The notes: generated by a model not told the origin, from the sequence alone. Numbered from the stretch's first letter, positions 54,168 through 62,830 are shown. The stretch: DNA of 64,000 nucleotides from Micromonospora coriariae (GCF_900091455.1 NZ_LT607412.1:4588001-4652000); one strand, 5' to 3'. Numbers and translations: made by a program.

Positions 54168-54698
54168 GTGGTGACTCACGGCATGTACCGGCGGCGCGAC
54201 ACGCGCCGGGAGCAGCTGGTCGCGGAGATCACCAACAACCTGCGGCGGTACGCGGTGGACGCCCAGCAGGTCGGCCACGCCTTCGCCAACCTGCACGGTC
54301 TCAACCCGACCGACCTGAACGCACTGCTCGCGGTGATGGACGCCGAGATCCTCGGGGACCCGATCACCCCCGGCCGCCTCGGTGAGCAACTCAACCTCTC
54401 CTCCGGCTCGGTCACCGCCCTGATCGACCGGCTGGAGCGAGCCGGCCACATTCGCCGGGACCGGGACACCGTCGACCGGCGCAAGGTGCTGCTGCACTAC
54501 GCCGACCAGGGAGCCGCCCTGGCCATGGAGTTCTTCCAGCCGCTGGGCGCCCGCACCGACTCGGTGATGGCCGAGTTCGGCGAGGACGAGCTGGAGGTGG
54601 TGCACCGGTTCATGGCGCGGATGAGCGAATCGCTGCGCGCGCACCGCGACGCCGTGCGCGCCGCCCGGCCCGAGTCGACCCGCCGCCCGACGGGCTGA
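54168..54698 (+). CDS. MarR-family transcriptional regulator
   Basis: 176 residues. Winged helix in the centre: LTPGRLGEQLNL-type segment (ITPGRLGEQLNLSSGSVTAL), IDRLERAGHIRRDRDTVDRRKVLLHYADQG. Helices at both ends form the dimer interface. Starts considered are GTG 54168, GTG 54171 and ATG 54183. It probably represses itself and the divergent MMPL pump; three bases separate it from the CocE-type hydrolase, which should be in the same transcript. Confidence 0.9.
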   Translation: MVTHGMYRRRDTRREQLVAEITNNLRRYAVDAQQVGHAFANLHGLNPTDLNALLAVMDAEILGDPITPGRLGEQLNLSSGSVTALIDRLERAGHIRRDRDTVDRRKVLLHYADQGAALAMEFFQPLGARTDSVMAEFGEDELEVVHRFMARMSESLRAHRDAVRAARPESTRRPTG

Positions 54699-54701
54699 CC
54701 C

Positions 54702-56378
54702 GTGCCGGACCGGCTCCTCGCCCGTCTCGCCGGTGCCGCGCTGCGGCTTCCCGCGACCCGCCCCGGCCCGGTGCGGGTCACCCGCGACATCCCGGTCCGG
54801 GTCCGCGACGGCGTGGTGCTGCGCACCGACCACTACGCCCCAGGCGTCCGGGACGCGCCCACCGTCCTGATCCGCACCCCGTACGGGCGGGGTGGACCGC
54901 TGCGGCTGCTCGGCCGGCTGCTCGCCGCCCGCGGGCGGCACGCCGTGATCCAGTCCTGCCGGGGCACCGGCGGCTCCGGGGGGACGTTCGCTCCGCTGGT
55001 GCACGAACGCGACGACGGCGTGGACACCCTGGACTGGCTGCGCCGCCAACCCTGGTGGTCCGGGGCGCTCGGCATGTTCGGGGTCAGCTACCAGGGCTTC
55101 GCGCAGTGGGCGCTGGCCGCCGACGCCGGCGACGATCTGCAAGCGATGGTCGCGGTGGTGACCGCCTCGGCCACCCGGGACTCGACGTACGCGGGGGAGT
55201 CGTTCGCCCTGGACACCGTGCTGACCTGGGCGGAGCTGCTGCACGCGCAGACCGTGCCGTGGCTGGCCCGGCAGCGGGAACTCAAGCGCGGGCAGCCCCG
55301 GCTGGCCGCCGCGCTGGAGCACCTGCCCCTGGTCGAGGCGGACCGGGTGGCCACCGGTGTGACAATCCCGTTCTTCCAGGAGTGGCTGCGCCACCACACC
55401 CCGGACGCCGAGTACTGGCGGACCCGGGTCTTCGCCGACCGGGTGGCCCGGCTGCGCGCGCCGGTGATCATGGTCAGTGGCTGGCACGACATCTTCCTGC
55501 CCGCCCAGCTCGACGACTACGCCACCCTGCGCGCCGGCGGCGCCCGTCCGCGCCTGGTGATCGGCCCCTGGACGCATGGCAGCCCCGGCCTGTTCGTGGC
55601 CGCCCTGCGGGAGGGGTTGGCCTGGCTCGACGAGCACCTGACCGGGGCGGCTCAGGCGGGCGAGCGGCCCCGCCGCGCCGGGCGGTCCGGCTCAGGCCCG
55701 GTGCGGCTGTACGTCGGCGGCGCCGGCGGCGGCTGGCGGGACCTGCCGGACTGGCCGCCGCCGGCCGTCGACACCGCCTGGCACCTGCATCCCGGTGGCG
55801 AGCTGGCGGTGCGCCCGCCGGTCCCCTCGCCGGCGGACGAGTTCCGGTACGACCCGGCCGACCCCACCCCTTCGCTCGGCGGGCCACTGCTGGTGGCGCA
55901 GCGGGCCGGCCCGGTGGACAACCGGAGCGTCGAGGCCCGCCCCGACGTGCTGACGTACACCAGCGCCGCGCTGACCCGGCCGATCGAGGTGATGGGCCCG
56001 GTGCGGGCCGAGATCCACGTCCGCGGTGAACTCGCGCACCTGGACGTCTTCGTCCGACTGTGCGATGTGGACCTTCGAGGTCGTTCGTGGAACGTGTGCG
56101 ACGGTCTGGTCCGGGTCGCGCCCGGGCGCTTCCCGGCCGACCCGTCCGGGGTGCGCCGGGTCCCGGTGCCGCTCTGGCCGACGGCGTACCGGTTCGCCGC
56201 CGGGCACCGGCTGCGGGTGCAGGTCGCCGGTGGCGCCCATCCCCACTGGGCGCGCAACCCGGGCACCGGCGAACCCCTCGGTACGGCGGTGACTCTGCGT
56301 GCCGGATGGCGGCAGGTTCTGCACGAGCCCGCGTACCCCTCGGCACTGCGGTTACCGATCGTCCACTCTGGCGCCTAG
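54702..56378 (+). CDS. CocE/NonD-family hydrolase (X-Pro dipeptidyl-peptidase type)
   Basis: 558-residue alpha/beta-hydrolase. Nucleophile Ser in GMFGVSYQGFAQW, Asp in MVSGWHDIFLP and His in GPWTHGS complete the triad; oxyanion Tyr and the cap follow RTPYGRGGPL. The C-terminal ~220 residues are the jelly-roll domain of the X-Pro-dipeptidyl peptidase/cocaine esterase family (DVLTYTSAALTRPIEVMGPV; VAGGAHPHWARNPGTGEPL). Substrate is an ester or acyl-Pro peptide, unspecified. No signal peptide. Co-transcribed with marR; the link to the MMPL pump hints at resistance or detoxification. Confidence 0.9.
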   Translation: MPDRLLARLAGAALRLPATRPGPVRVTRDIPVRVRDGVVLRTDHYAPGVRDAPTVLIRTPYGRGGPLRLLGRLLAARGRHAVIQSCRGTGGSGGTFAPLVHERDDGVDTLDWLRRQPWWSGALGMFGVSYQGFAQWALAADAGDDLQAMVAVVTASATRDSTYAGESFALDTVLTWAELLHAQTVPWLARQRELKRGQPRLAAALEHLPLVEADRVATGVTIPFFQEWLRHHTPDAEYWRTRVFADRVARLRAPVIMVSGWHDIFLPAQLDDYATLRAGGARPRLVIGPWTHGSPGLFVAALREGLAWLDEHLTGAAQAGERPRRAGRSGSGPVRLYVGGAGGGWRDLPDWPPPAVDTAWHLHPGGELAVRPPVPSPADEFRYDPADPTPSLGGPLLVAQRAGPVDNRSVEARPDVLTYTSAALTRPIEVMGPVRAEIHVRGELAHLDVFVRLCDVDLRGRSWNVCDGLVRVAPGRFPADPSGVRRVPVPLWPTAYRFAAGHRLRVQVAGGAHPHWARNPGTGEPLGTAVTLRAGWRQVLHEPAYPSALRLPIVHSGA

Positions 56379-56422
56379 CGATCTCCAAGGTGAACAGATC
56401 GCCTCTGAGCTGGGCATTAGCG

Positions 56423-56449
56423 GTTGACGCGGGCTATCGTTGGGTCAAC
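56423..56449. promoter_or_regulatory. Inverted repeat GTTGAC...GTCAAC before the Zn-peptidase-like gene
   Basis: Six-base arms at 56423-56428 and 56444-56449, the left one overlapping a TTGACG that resembles a -35 box. Possible operator; regulator unknown. Confidence 0.35.
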
Positions 56450-56552
56450 GCCCGGCGCTGTGCACCAGTAGGCCGGGCTCGTCCGTAGTCCCGCACCGCG
56501 TACACGGTGTCACGTCGCGCCCGGCCCCCCGCCCATCGGAAAGGGGGACCCC

Positions 56553-57398
56553 ATGACCCGGGCCCCGGCGAACCTGTTGGCCGTGCGCACCCTGCTGCTG
56601 GCCCACCTCGACAACGCCCCCGGGCCGGACGATCTGGAGCCGGCGGAGGTCGGCATCGTCGGCGATCCGGCGCACCGCGGCGGCTACCACTGCGGATCGG
56701 ACCGGGTCGTCACCAACGACTACTCGGTGGTGGAGTCACCCCGGGACCGGGCCGGCCTGACCCTGGACGCGGCCGCGTTTGACGTCGGCGGCTTCGAGGT
56801 CCGCGTCGGTGGCCGGACGCACACCCTGCCCAGCTTCTCGCTCTGGTGCGTCGGGCAGTGCGTCGCGAACGCGGCCGACACCCGGGACATCCGCGAGATC
56901 ATCTACAGCCCCGACGGAAACACGGTGCGGCGGTGGGACCGGCTCGGCAAGCGCAGCAGCGGCGACAGCTCGCACCGCTGGCACACCCACTTCAGCTTCT
57001 TCCGTGACGCCATCAAGGCGGGCCGCGACCAGCGGCCGATGTTCCGCCGCTATCTCAGCTCCATCGGACTCCTGGAGGAGAACGACATGACCGAAGCCGA
57101 AATCATCGCCGCGCTGCGGAAGGGCGTCACCAGCGACCCGGTCATCCGCGAGGTCCTACGGCGGGCGCCGTGGGAGTTCCTGCCCGCCGACCACGGCGGC
57201 AAGACGTCCGCGCACGCCATCGTGCTGAACGGACTACCCGCCCAACTGGAGGCGCTCGGCAACCGGGACTTCACCGACGAGCCGGCGATCATCCAGGGCG
57301 TGCTGGCCGGGCTGACCCCGGAGAAGATCGCTGCGGCCATCCCGCCCAGCATGGCCAAGCAGGTCGCCGACGAGTTGGCCCGCCGGCTGGTCGCCTGA
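56553..57398 (+). CDS. Phage-like protein with M15/VanY-type zinc-peptidase residues
   Basis: 281 residues; GAAAGGGGG precedes the ATG. The N-terminal ~175 residues carry HRGGYHCGSDRVVTNDYSV, and later HRWHTHFSFFRDAIKAGRD. His-Asp spacing and the closing HxH resemble the metal site of D,D-/L,D-carboxypeptidases and phage endolysins. After a TEAEIIAALRKG helix the remaining ~100 residues form a separate helical module. I associate this architecture with actinophage-derived open reading frames, but have no exact family. There is no signal peptide, as expected for a phage-type enzyme. Stands alone with its own promoter region. Confidence 0.6.
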   Translation: MTRAPANLLAVRTLLLAHLDNAPGPDDLEPAEVGIVGDPAHRGGYHCGSDRVVTNDYSVVESPRDRAGLTLDAAAFDVGGFEVRVGGRTHTLPSFSLWCVGQCVANAADTRDIREIIYSPDGNTVRRWDRLGKRSSGDSSHRWHTHFSFFRDAIKAGRDQRPMFRRYLSSIGLLEENDMTEAEIIAALRKGVTSDPVIREVLRRAPWEFLPADHGGKTSAHAIVLNGLPAQLEALGNRDFTDEPAIIQGVLAGLTPEKIAAAIPPSMAKQVADELARRLVA

Positions 57399-57418
57399 GC
57401 CTGGGCGGACCACCCATT

Positions 57419-57464
57419 CCGCAACAGCGGTTACGCAATAGTTGTTGCGTAACCGCTGTTGCGG
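57419..57464. promoter_or_regulatory. Perfect 20-bp inverted repeat, probable ArsR operator
   Basis: Left arm 57419-57438 and right arm 57445-57464 are exact reverse complements around a six-base TAGTTG spacer. It contains nested TTACGCAA/TTGCGTAA. It ends 17 bases before the ArsR ATG and overlaps a plausible promoter (TTGCGT then CAGGCT at 57469-57474), so bound regulator would block transcription. Confidence 0.8.
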
Positions 57465-57481
57465 ATGGCAGGCTGGGCGGC

Positions 57482-58057
57482 ATGCAGAACCCCGACGTAC
57501 GCCAGGTCACCGACTCACGGGTGCTGGCCGCCATGGCCCACCCGCTGCGCCGGCGGCTGATGGACGTGCTCAAGGTGCACGGCCCCTCGACGGTCGGCAT
57601 GCTCGCCGAGCGCACCGACCAGGCGCCCGCGAACGTCAGCCACCACCTCAAGGTGCTCGCCGCCGGCGAACTGGTCGCCGAGGCCCCCGAGCTGGCCCGG
57701 GACCGGCGCGAGCGGTGGTGGCGGCTGACCACCCGGTCGGTGCGCTGGTCCACCACCGACTTCGCTGCCGACCCGGCCACCCGCGCCGTCGCCGACGCCG
57801 CCATGTCGCTCGACCTCGACCGGCACGTCGCCCTGGCCAGGGCATGGCATGCCGCGGACGACGCGGCCCAGGCCGCCTGGGACGACGCTCCCTTCTCGAC
57901 CGACAAGTGGCTGCACCTCACCCCCGACGAGCTGACCGAGCTGAGCCGCGAGGTGATCGACCTGCTGACCCGCTGGGCCGACCGGGAGACGCCCGACGAC
58001 GGGCGCGAGCGCCAGCCGGTCTTCGTGTTCGCCCACGGCGTCCCGGCCCGTCCGTGA
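57482..58057 (+). CDS. ArsR-type helix-turn-helix regulator
   Basis: 191 residues. ATG 57482 starts MQNPDVRQVTDSRVLAAMAHPLRRRLMDVL; the winged helix follows (STVGMLAERTDQAPANVSHHLKVLAAGELV, with wing RDRRERWWRLT). The frame is open further upstream but overlaps the peptidase gene and the palindrome. No metal-binding cysteines, so it senses something other than As/Cd-type metals. The C-terminal half (TRAVADAAMSLDLDRHVAL) is a dimer/ligand region. A CAGGCT -10 element ends seven bases before ATG, predicting a leaderless mRNA. Its stop overlaps the MFS exporter GTG. Confidence 0.9.
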   Translation: MQNPDVRQVTDSRVLAAMAHPLRRRLMDVLKVHGPSTVGMLAERTDQAPANVSHHLKVLAAGELVAEAPELARDRRERWWRLTTRSVRWSTTDFAADPATRAVADAAMSLDLDRHVALARAWHAADDAAQAAWDDAPFSTDKWLHLTPDELTELSREVIDLLTRWADRETPDDGRERQPVFVFAHGVPARP

Positions 58058-59334
58058 CCGCGGCCGTTCACACCGGTCCGAGCCCGGTCCAGCCGAGCGG
58101 CGGACTGCTGCGGCACCGCGACTTCCGGCTGCTCTGGGCCGGTCAGGCGGTCAGCAGCGTCGGCAGCAACGTCACCACTGTCGCGCTGCCGCTGGTCGCG
58201 GTGGCCGTGCTCGACGCCGGCACCTTCCAGGTGGCGGTGCTCACCGCCGCGGCCTGGCTGCCGTGGCTGCTGATCGGCCTGCCGGCCGGCGCGTGGGTCG
58301 ACCGGCTGCCGCGCCGGCCGGTGATGGTCGCCTGCGACCTGCTCTGCGCGGTGGCCTTCCTCAGCGTTCCGCTGGCCGCCGCACTGGACCGGCTCACCGT
58401 CTGGCACCTGCTGCTGGTCGCGCTCGGCGCGGGCACCGCGCGGGTCTTCTTCGAGACCGCCGACCAGGTGTACCTGCCGGTGCTGCTCCGCGCCGAGCAG
58501 TTGCCCGAGGGCAACGCGAAGCTGCAGGCGACCCAGACCGTGAGCTACGTCGTCGGGCCCGGCCTCGCCGGTCTGATCGCCCAGCTCACCGGGGCGGTCG
58601 CCGCGCTGCTGCTGGACGCGGTCACGTTCCTGCTCTCCGCGGCCTGCCTGCTACGGATCCGCACCGCCGAACCACGTACCCCGCGGACCGACCGGTCCCC
58701 GTCGTTGCGCCGGGACATCGCCGAAGGGCTGCGCTTCGTCATCCGTGACCCGTACCTGCGGGTGCTCACGGTCTTCGGCGCCGCCAGCAACATCGGGCTG
58801 ATCGGCTACCAGGCCGTCCTGGTGGTGTTCCTGGTTCGCGAGCTGCGGCTCGCGCCCGGCCTGGTGGGCGTCCTGGTCGCGGTGATGAGCGCCGGGGGGA
58901 TCCTCGGCGCGCTGCTGGCCACGGCTCTGGCCCGGCGTTGCGGCACCGCGCGGGCACTGCTGCTCGGCGCGGCCCTCACCGGGCCGCCCGCGCTGCTCAT
59001 CCCGCTGGCCGCGCCCGGTGCCGGGCTGGTCTGGCCGGCCCTTGGCGGGGTGCTGATCGGCCTCGGTGTGGCCATCGGCAACGTGGTCAAGGGCAGCTTC
59101 CGACAGACGTACACCCCGCACCACCTGCTCGGCCGGGTGACCGTGAGCATGCAGCTGCTCAACTACGGCACCATCCCGCTGGCGGCCGTGCTGGCCGGTG
59201 CCCTCGGCGCGCGCTACGGCGTCGGGACCGCGATCGGGGTGATGACCGCCTGGTTGGCGCTCACCCCGTTGATTCTGTTGATCGGGCCGCTCCGGCGGCG
59301 GCGGGACCTGCCCGCCGCCCCGGCGGCGTCTTGA
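58054..59334 (+). CDS. MFS transporter (MFS_3/EntS-like exporter)
   Basis: 426 residues, GTG overlapping the arsR stop (GTGA). Twelve helices in two halves. Motif-A-like GLPAGAWVDRLPRRPVMVACD between helices 2 and 3, and family segments LRHRDFRLLWAGQAVSSVGS, EGLRFVIRDPYLRVLTV and GNVVKGSFRQTYTPHHLLGRV place it in the MFS_3 group that includes the enterobactin exporter EntS and macrolide efflux proteins. With ArsR and its palindrome it forms a compact, self-regulated efflux operon. Substrate unknown. Confidence 0.92.
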   Translation: MTAAVHTGPSPVQPSGGLLRHRDFRLLWAGQAVSSVGSNVTTVALPLVAVAVLDAGTFQVAVLTAAAWLPWLLIGLPAGAWVDRLPRRPVMVACDLLCAVAFLSVPLAAALDRLTVWHLLLVALGAGTARVFFETADQVYLPVLLRAEQLPEGNAKLQATQTVSYVVGPGLAGLIAQLTGAVAALLLDAVTFLLSAACLLRIRTAEPRTPRTDRSPSLRRDIAEGLRFVIRDPYLRVLTVFGAASNIGLIGYQAVLVVFLVRELRLAPGLVGVLVAVMSAGGILGALLATALARRCGTARALLLGAALTGPPALLIPLAAPGAGLVWPALGGVLIGLGVAIGNVVKGSFRQTYTPHHLLGRVTVSMQLLNYGTIPLAAVLAGALGARYGVGTAIGVMTAWLALTPLILLIGPLRRRRDLPAAPAAS

Positions 59335-59343
59335 GTGCGCTGC

Positions 59344-59370
59344 GACGGCGGCCGGAGACCGGCCGCCGTC
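59344..59370. terminator. Bidirectional terminator between the MFS and cspA genes
   Basis: Perfect 12-bp stem GACGGCGGCCGG / CCGGCCGCCGTC around AGA, 10 to 13 bases from both convergent stop codons. Confidence 0.85.
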
Positions 59371-59382
59371 ACCGGCACGGAG

Positions 59383-59586
59383 CTACATCGGGCGGACGTT
59401 GTCCGCCTGCGGACCCTTCTGCCCCTGGGTCACCTCGAACTCGACCTTCTGGCCCTCGTTGAGCTCCCGGTAGCCGCTCGAGGCAATGGCGGAGTAGTGG
59501 ACGAACACGTCCGGCCCTCCACCGTCCTGCTCGATGAAACCGAAGCCCTTTTCCGAGTTGAACCACTTAACCGTGCCGGTTGCCAT
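59383..59586 (-). CDS. cspA: Cold-shock protein
   Basis: 67-residue single cold-shock domain, an RNA chaperone. Starts [20 protein letters not shown], with RNP1 KGFGFI and RNP2 VFVHYSAI, ending [17 protein letters not shown] precedes the ATG. Canonical length; monocistronic. Confidence 0.97.
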   Translation of the reverse strand: MATGTVKWFNSEKGFGFIEQDGGGPDVFVHYSAIASSGYRELNEGQKVEFEVTQGQKGPQADNVRPM

Positions 59587-59767
59587 GCATCTCTCCCTGT
59601 TCAAAGCGGCTGACCCTCGGCCTGTGGCCGATGATCGCCCGTACCTGTCCGACAGTAACGGTCGAAACGCGGATCCGCCGGCCGAAGTGCCGTAGGTCTT
59701 CGAGTGAAGTCGGGTGAACTCTGCGTGCCGGCACGCGAAACCCGCCCCGGCGGCCCTCCGCTGCGGC

Positions 59768-60463
59768 ATGCTTGCGCCGATGAGGGGTGCCGCAGCCGCC
59801 GCGCTGTCCGAGTTGGAGCGCGAGATCGACGCGCCCGGCGCCGGCCTGGACCGGCTCCGGCTGGTGCCCACCCCGTTCGTGCCGGAGGTGCGGCTGCACC
59901 TGGCCGAGGACGCGATCGTCTGGTGGGCCCGGATGGAGGCGGCCGTCGGGCACGCCCTGCCGCCGCCGTACTGGGCCTCCGCCTGGGCCGGGGGCCAGGC
60001 CCTCGCCCGTCACCTGCTGGACCATCCGGAACTCGTCGCCGGCCAGCGGGTGCTCGACCTCGCCGCCGGGTCGGGGCTGGTGGCCATCGCCGCCGCGCTG
60101 GCCGGCGCGGCGACGGTGGTCGCCAACGACATCGACCCGTACGCCGTCGCCGCCGTCACAGTCAACGCGCGGGCCAACCGCGTCGCCGTCGACGCCACCG
60201 GCGACGACCTGCTCGACAGCGCCGACGCGAAGGCGGACCTGGTCCTCGCCGGCGACGTCTTCTACAGCCGCACGATGGCCGACCGGATGCTGCCGTTCCT
60301 CCAACGGGCCGCCGCCGGCGGCGCCGAGGTGCTGGTCGGCGATCCCGGCCGGGGCCACCTGCCGACAGACCGGTTGACGGTGCTGGCCGACTATCCGGTG
60401 CCCACCACCGAGCCCTCGGTCGACTCGTCGCTGCGCCGGGTGCAGGTGCTGCGACCCGCCTGA
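59768..60463 (+). CDS. SAM-dependent protein methyltransferase, ETF-beta/L11-type
   Basis: 231 residues from ATG 59768 (ATG 59780 is an equally good alternative). SAM fold: [19 protein letters not shown], motif [21 protein letters not shown], acidic [14 protein letters not shown], and [18 protein letters not shown] containing the D-V-F-Y active-site region. This resembles the METTL20-like lysine methyltransferases that modify electron-transfer flavoprotein beta, and ribosomal protein L11 methyltransferases. The target cannot be decided here. Confidence 0.85.
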   Translation: MLAPMRGAAAAALSELEREIDAPGAGLDRLRLVPTPFVPEVRLHLAEDAIVWWARMEAAVGHALPPPYWASAWAGGQALARHLLDHPELVAGQRVLDLAAGSGLVAIAAALAGAATVVANDIDPYAVAAVTVNARANRVAVDATGDDLLDSADAKADLVLAGDVFYSRTMADRMLPFLQRAAAGGAEVLVGDPGRGHLPTDRLTVLADYPVPTTEPSVDSSLRRVQVLRPA

Positions 60464-60565
60464 GGCCGGGGGCCGTCTCAGGGGCGACCCCGAGGTGGAT
60501 ACCAGGGGTCGCTGGGGGATGCGACCGGATGTCCACGGTGGTGCGGTGGCCATAGCGTACGGGGC

Positions 60566-61186
60566 ATGACGCAATGGCTGGCTCAGGTCGGGGAACTACC
60601 CATCCTGCTGCTGATGGGCACGCTCGGGCTGGTCATGCTCTTCGACGCCGTACCGCTGCTGGGCGTCCTGGTTCCCGGTGACGTGGCGATCCTGGCCGCG
60701 GTCGGGGTGGGCCGCCCGGCCACCGGGCTCGCCACCTTCACCGCGGTGCTGGTCGGCTGCCTGGCCGGTTGGTCGTTGAGCTTCCTGGTCGGCCGCCGGT
60801 ACGGGGAGCGGCTGCGACGCAGTCGGGTCGGCGACTGGATCGGCGAGGCGCGCTGGACGGCGGCGGAGGGTCTGCTGCGTCGCGGTGGGGGCCGGATGGT
60901 GGTGGTCGCGCCGTTCCTGCCGGTGTTCAACGCGCTGCTGCCGCTGGCCGCCGGCGGGCTGCGGATGTCGTACCGGCGGTTCCTCGGCTGCGCGGCGCTC
61001 GGCGCGACGGCCTGGGCCGGTCTCTACCTGGCGCTGGGCACCGCGTCCCGCTCGCTGGCCGGGCTGCTGCCGGGAGAGTCCAGCCCGCTGCTGGTCACCA
61101 TGGGTGTCGGGCTGCTGCTGACCGCCGTGGTGCTGCTGGGCACCCGGCGCCGGCTGCGCGCGGTCACCGGGGCGCCGACGCCCTGA
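60566..61186 (+). CDS. DedA-family membrane protein
   Basis: 206 residues, ATG 60566. DedA/SNARE-associated family with four to six helices: LLGVLVPGDVAILAAVG, the re-entrant region FLPVFNALLPLAAGGLRMSYRRFLGCA and a C-terminal helix. The Arg normally found as FxRxxP in DedA proteins is not obvious: the segment reads APFLPVFNALLP, so function may differ from the undecaprenyl-phosphate flippases. A second DedA-like domain is in the fusion at 49.6 kb. Confidence 0.85.
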   Translation: MTQWLAQVGELPILLLMGTLGLVMLFDAVPLLGVLVPGDVAILAAVGVGRPATGLATFTAVLVGCLAGWSLSFLVGRRYGERLRRSRVGDWIGEARWTAAEGLLRRGGGRMVVVAPFLPVFNALLPLAAGGLRMSYRRFLGCAALGATAWAGLYLALGTASRSLAGLLPGESSPLLVTMGVGLLLTAVVLLGTRRRLRAVTGAPTP

Positions 61187-61241
61187 CCGGGTCGGCCCGA
61201 CGGCGGGTGCGGGGGTGCGCCCGCGCGGTCGGGTGGGTGGT

Positions 61242-61269
61242 GCGGGGCCGGCCGGGGGGCCGGCCCCGC
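61242..61269. terminator. Bidirectional terminator between DedA and MBL genes
   Basis: Perfect 12-bp stem GCGGGGCCGGCC / GGCCGGCCCCGC with a GGGG loop, between convergent stops. Confidence 0.85.
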
Positions 61270-61274
61270 CTGGC

Positions 61275-61928
61275 TCACCAGCCGCGGGCGCGCCACTGGG
61301 GCAGGGCCGGCCGTTCCGCGCCGAGCGTGCTGTCCTTGCCGTGACCGGGATAGAACCACGTCTCGTCCGGCAGCTGGTCGAACAGCTTGTGCTCGACGTC
61401 GTCGATCAGCGCCGCGAAGCGCTCCGGGTCCTGGTCCGTGTTACCAACCCCACCCGGGAAGAGGCTGTCCCCGGTGAAGAGGTGCGGAGTGCCGGCCGGG
61501 TCGCGGTAGAGCAGCGCGATCGAGCCCGGGGTGTGCCCCTTGATGTGGATGACCTCCAGCGCGCAGTCGCCGACCGGCACTGTGTCGCCGTCCGCGAGCC
61601 GCTCCGCCTCGATCGGCAGCCCGGCCGCGTCGTCGGCGTGCACCAGCGGACGGGCGCCGGTCTTGGCGACCACCTCCTCCAGCGCCACCCAGTGGTCCAT
61701 GTGCTGGTGGGTGGTCACCACGGCGGTCAGCCCGCCGTCGCCGATCAGGTCCAGCAGGCGGGGCGCCTCGTTGGCGGCGTCGATCAGCACCTGCTCGCCG
61801 GTGGACGTGCAGCGCAGCAGGTAGGCGTTGTTGTCCATCGGACCCACCGACAGCTTGCTGATGGTGAGCCCGCTCAGGTCCCGCACCGCCGGCGCCTCGC
61901 CGGGGGTGACGTCTCCGCTGTAGGTCAT
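61275..61928 (-). CDS. Metallo-beta-lactamase-fold hydrolase (glyoxalase II-like)
   Basis: 217 residues. HxHxDH zinc motif in VTTHQHMDHW, then IKGHTPGS, LFTGDSLFPGGVG and YPGHG supply the remaining ligands. The fold is typical of thioester hydrolases. It follows a mycothiol-dependent maleylpyruvate-isomerase-like gene after seven bases, so a role on mycothiol thioesters is plausible (actinobacteria use mycothiol where others use glutathione). Start ATG 61928. Confidence 0.9.
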   Translation of the reverse strand: MTYSGDVTPGEAPAVRDLSGLTISKLSVGPMDNNAYLLRCTSTGEQVLIDAANEAPRLLDLIGDGGLTAVVTTHQHMDHWVALEEVVAKTGARPLVHADDAAGLPIEAERLADGDTVPVGDCALEVIHIKGHTPGSIALLYRDPAGTPHLFTGDSLFPGGVGNTDQDPERFAALIDDVEHKLFDQLPDETWFYPGHGKDSTLGAERPALPQWRARGW

Positions 61929-61935
61929 GTTGTGT

Positions 61936-62652
61936 CTATATCCATTCCGGTGGAGTAGGCAGGAGGCCGTCGGGAGTGACGGCGAGCGCGCCGCCGCCGT
62001 CCCGGCCGATCAGCCAGGCGGCGAGGTCGGGGGCGGGACCGGCGACGACCGGTGCGCCCGCGCGCTCGCCGATCACCAGTTCGTGTCGGCTGCCGTCGAA
62101 GCGCAACACCATCGACGGCGGCGCCGGCCGGTCGCCGTGGTGCGCGGCCACGTCATGCAGCAGCCGGTGTGCGAACGCCTCCGACCAGTCCGCGGGCCGG
62201 TAGTCGGCGGCCAGGTCGAGGTGGTGCACCTCGATCTCGCGCAGCCGGCCCCAGACGAGCAGCGCCGCTGGCCACGGGCCCCGGCGGGTCTGCACAGTCG
62301 CCGCCCACGCCTCGACCGGCATGGCCGCGACCGCCTCGGTGAAGCGGTCCGCGGTACGCCGCAGGTCGTCCAGATGCTCGCCCGGTGGGCGGCCCGCGCC
62401 GGCTTCGATGTCCGTCGTGCGTGCCTCCGGCGAGGCGTACATCGGCAGCGGTTCGCCGGTGCGGGCCGCGGTGAGCAGGTTGACGAAGCCGTCGGCGTTG
62501 CGCGCCAGGTGCGCCAGCACGTGGCCGCGCGTCCAGCCCGGCAGTAGCGACGCGGCCGCCAGATCCGCGCCGTCGAAGGAGGCCGCGGTACGCAGGAGTC
62601 GACTGGTCGCGTCGTCCACCTCGCCCGTCAGCAGGAGCGGATCGGTGGTCAC
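61936..62652 (-). CDS. Maleylpyruvate-isomerase/mycothiol-dependent (MDMPI, DinB-like) protein
   Basis: 238 residues. DinB-type four-helix bundle with metal ligands in LLPGWTRGHVLAHLARNADGF and WGRLREIEVHHLDL (His, Glu, His), plus a C-terminal MDMPI domain (LRFDGSRHELVIG, LAAWLIGRDGG). Members catalyse mycothiol-dependent isomerisation or S-transfer. GTG start at 62652. First gene of a two-gene operon with the MBL hydrolase. Confidence 0.9.
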   Translation of the reverse strand: MTTDPLLLTGEVDDATSRLLRTAASFDGADLAAASLLPGWTRGHVLAHLARNADGFVNLLTAARTGEPLPMYASPEARTTDIEAGAGRPPGEHLDDLRRTADRFTEAVAAMPVEAWAATVQTRRGPWPAALLVWGRLREIEVHHLDLAADYRPADWSEAFAHRLLHDVAAHHGDRPAPPSMVLRFDGSRHELVIGERAGAPVVAGPAPDLAAWLIGRDGGGALAVTPDGLLPTPPEWI

Positions 62653-62766
62653 GCGTCGACCCTAGCGGTCCGCCGTCGCGGCGTCGCCGGGGAAATCGCT
62701 TTCGGCGCGTCGGCGCGCGCCCTACCGTCAGCGGCATACGCGGCACCGGGACGTCGGACGGAGGTG

Positions 62767-62823
62767 ATGACCATGCCGGACGTGGCACGCGTGTTCCGCC
62801 ATCACCAACTTCGACACCGATGA
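62767..62823 (+). CDS. Short upstream ORF before rsgA
   Basis: ATG after GGACGGAGGTG (a strong SD) encodes an 18-residue, His/Arg-rich peptide MTMPDVARVFRHHQLRHR, with TGA seven bases before the rsgA ATG. It may be a leader peptide or a translation-coupling device. It could also be an accident of composition. Confidence 0.35.
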   Translation: MTMPDVARVFRHHQLRHR

Positions 62824-62830
62824 GGATGCC

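Noticed and set aside
57170..57481. In-frame extension upstream of the ArsR ATG
   Set aside because: It overlaps the Zn-peptidase-like gene in another frame and runs through the palindrome; the ATG at 57482 fits family length and promoter position.
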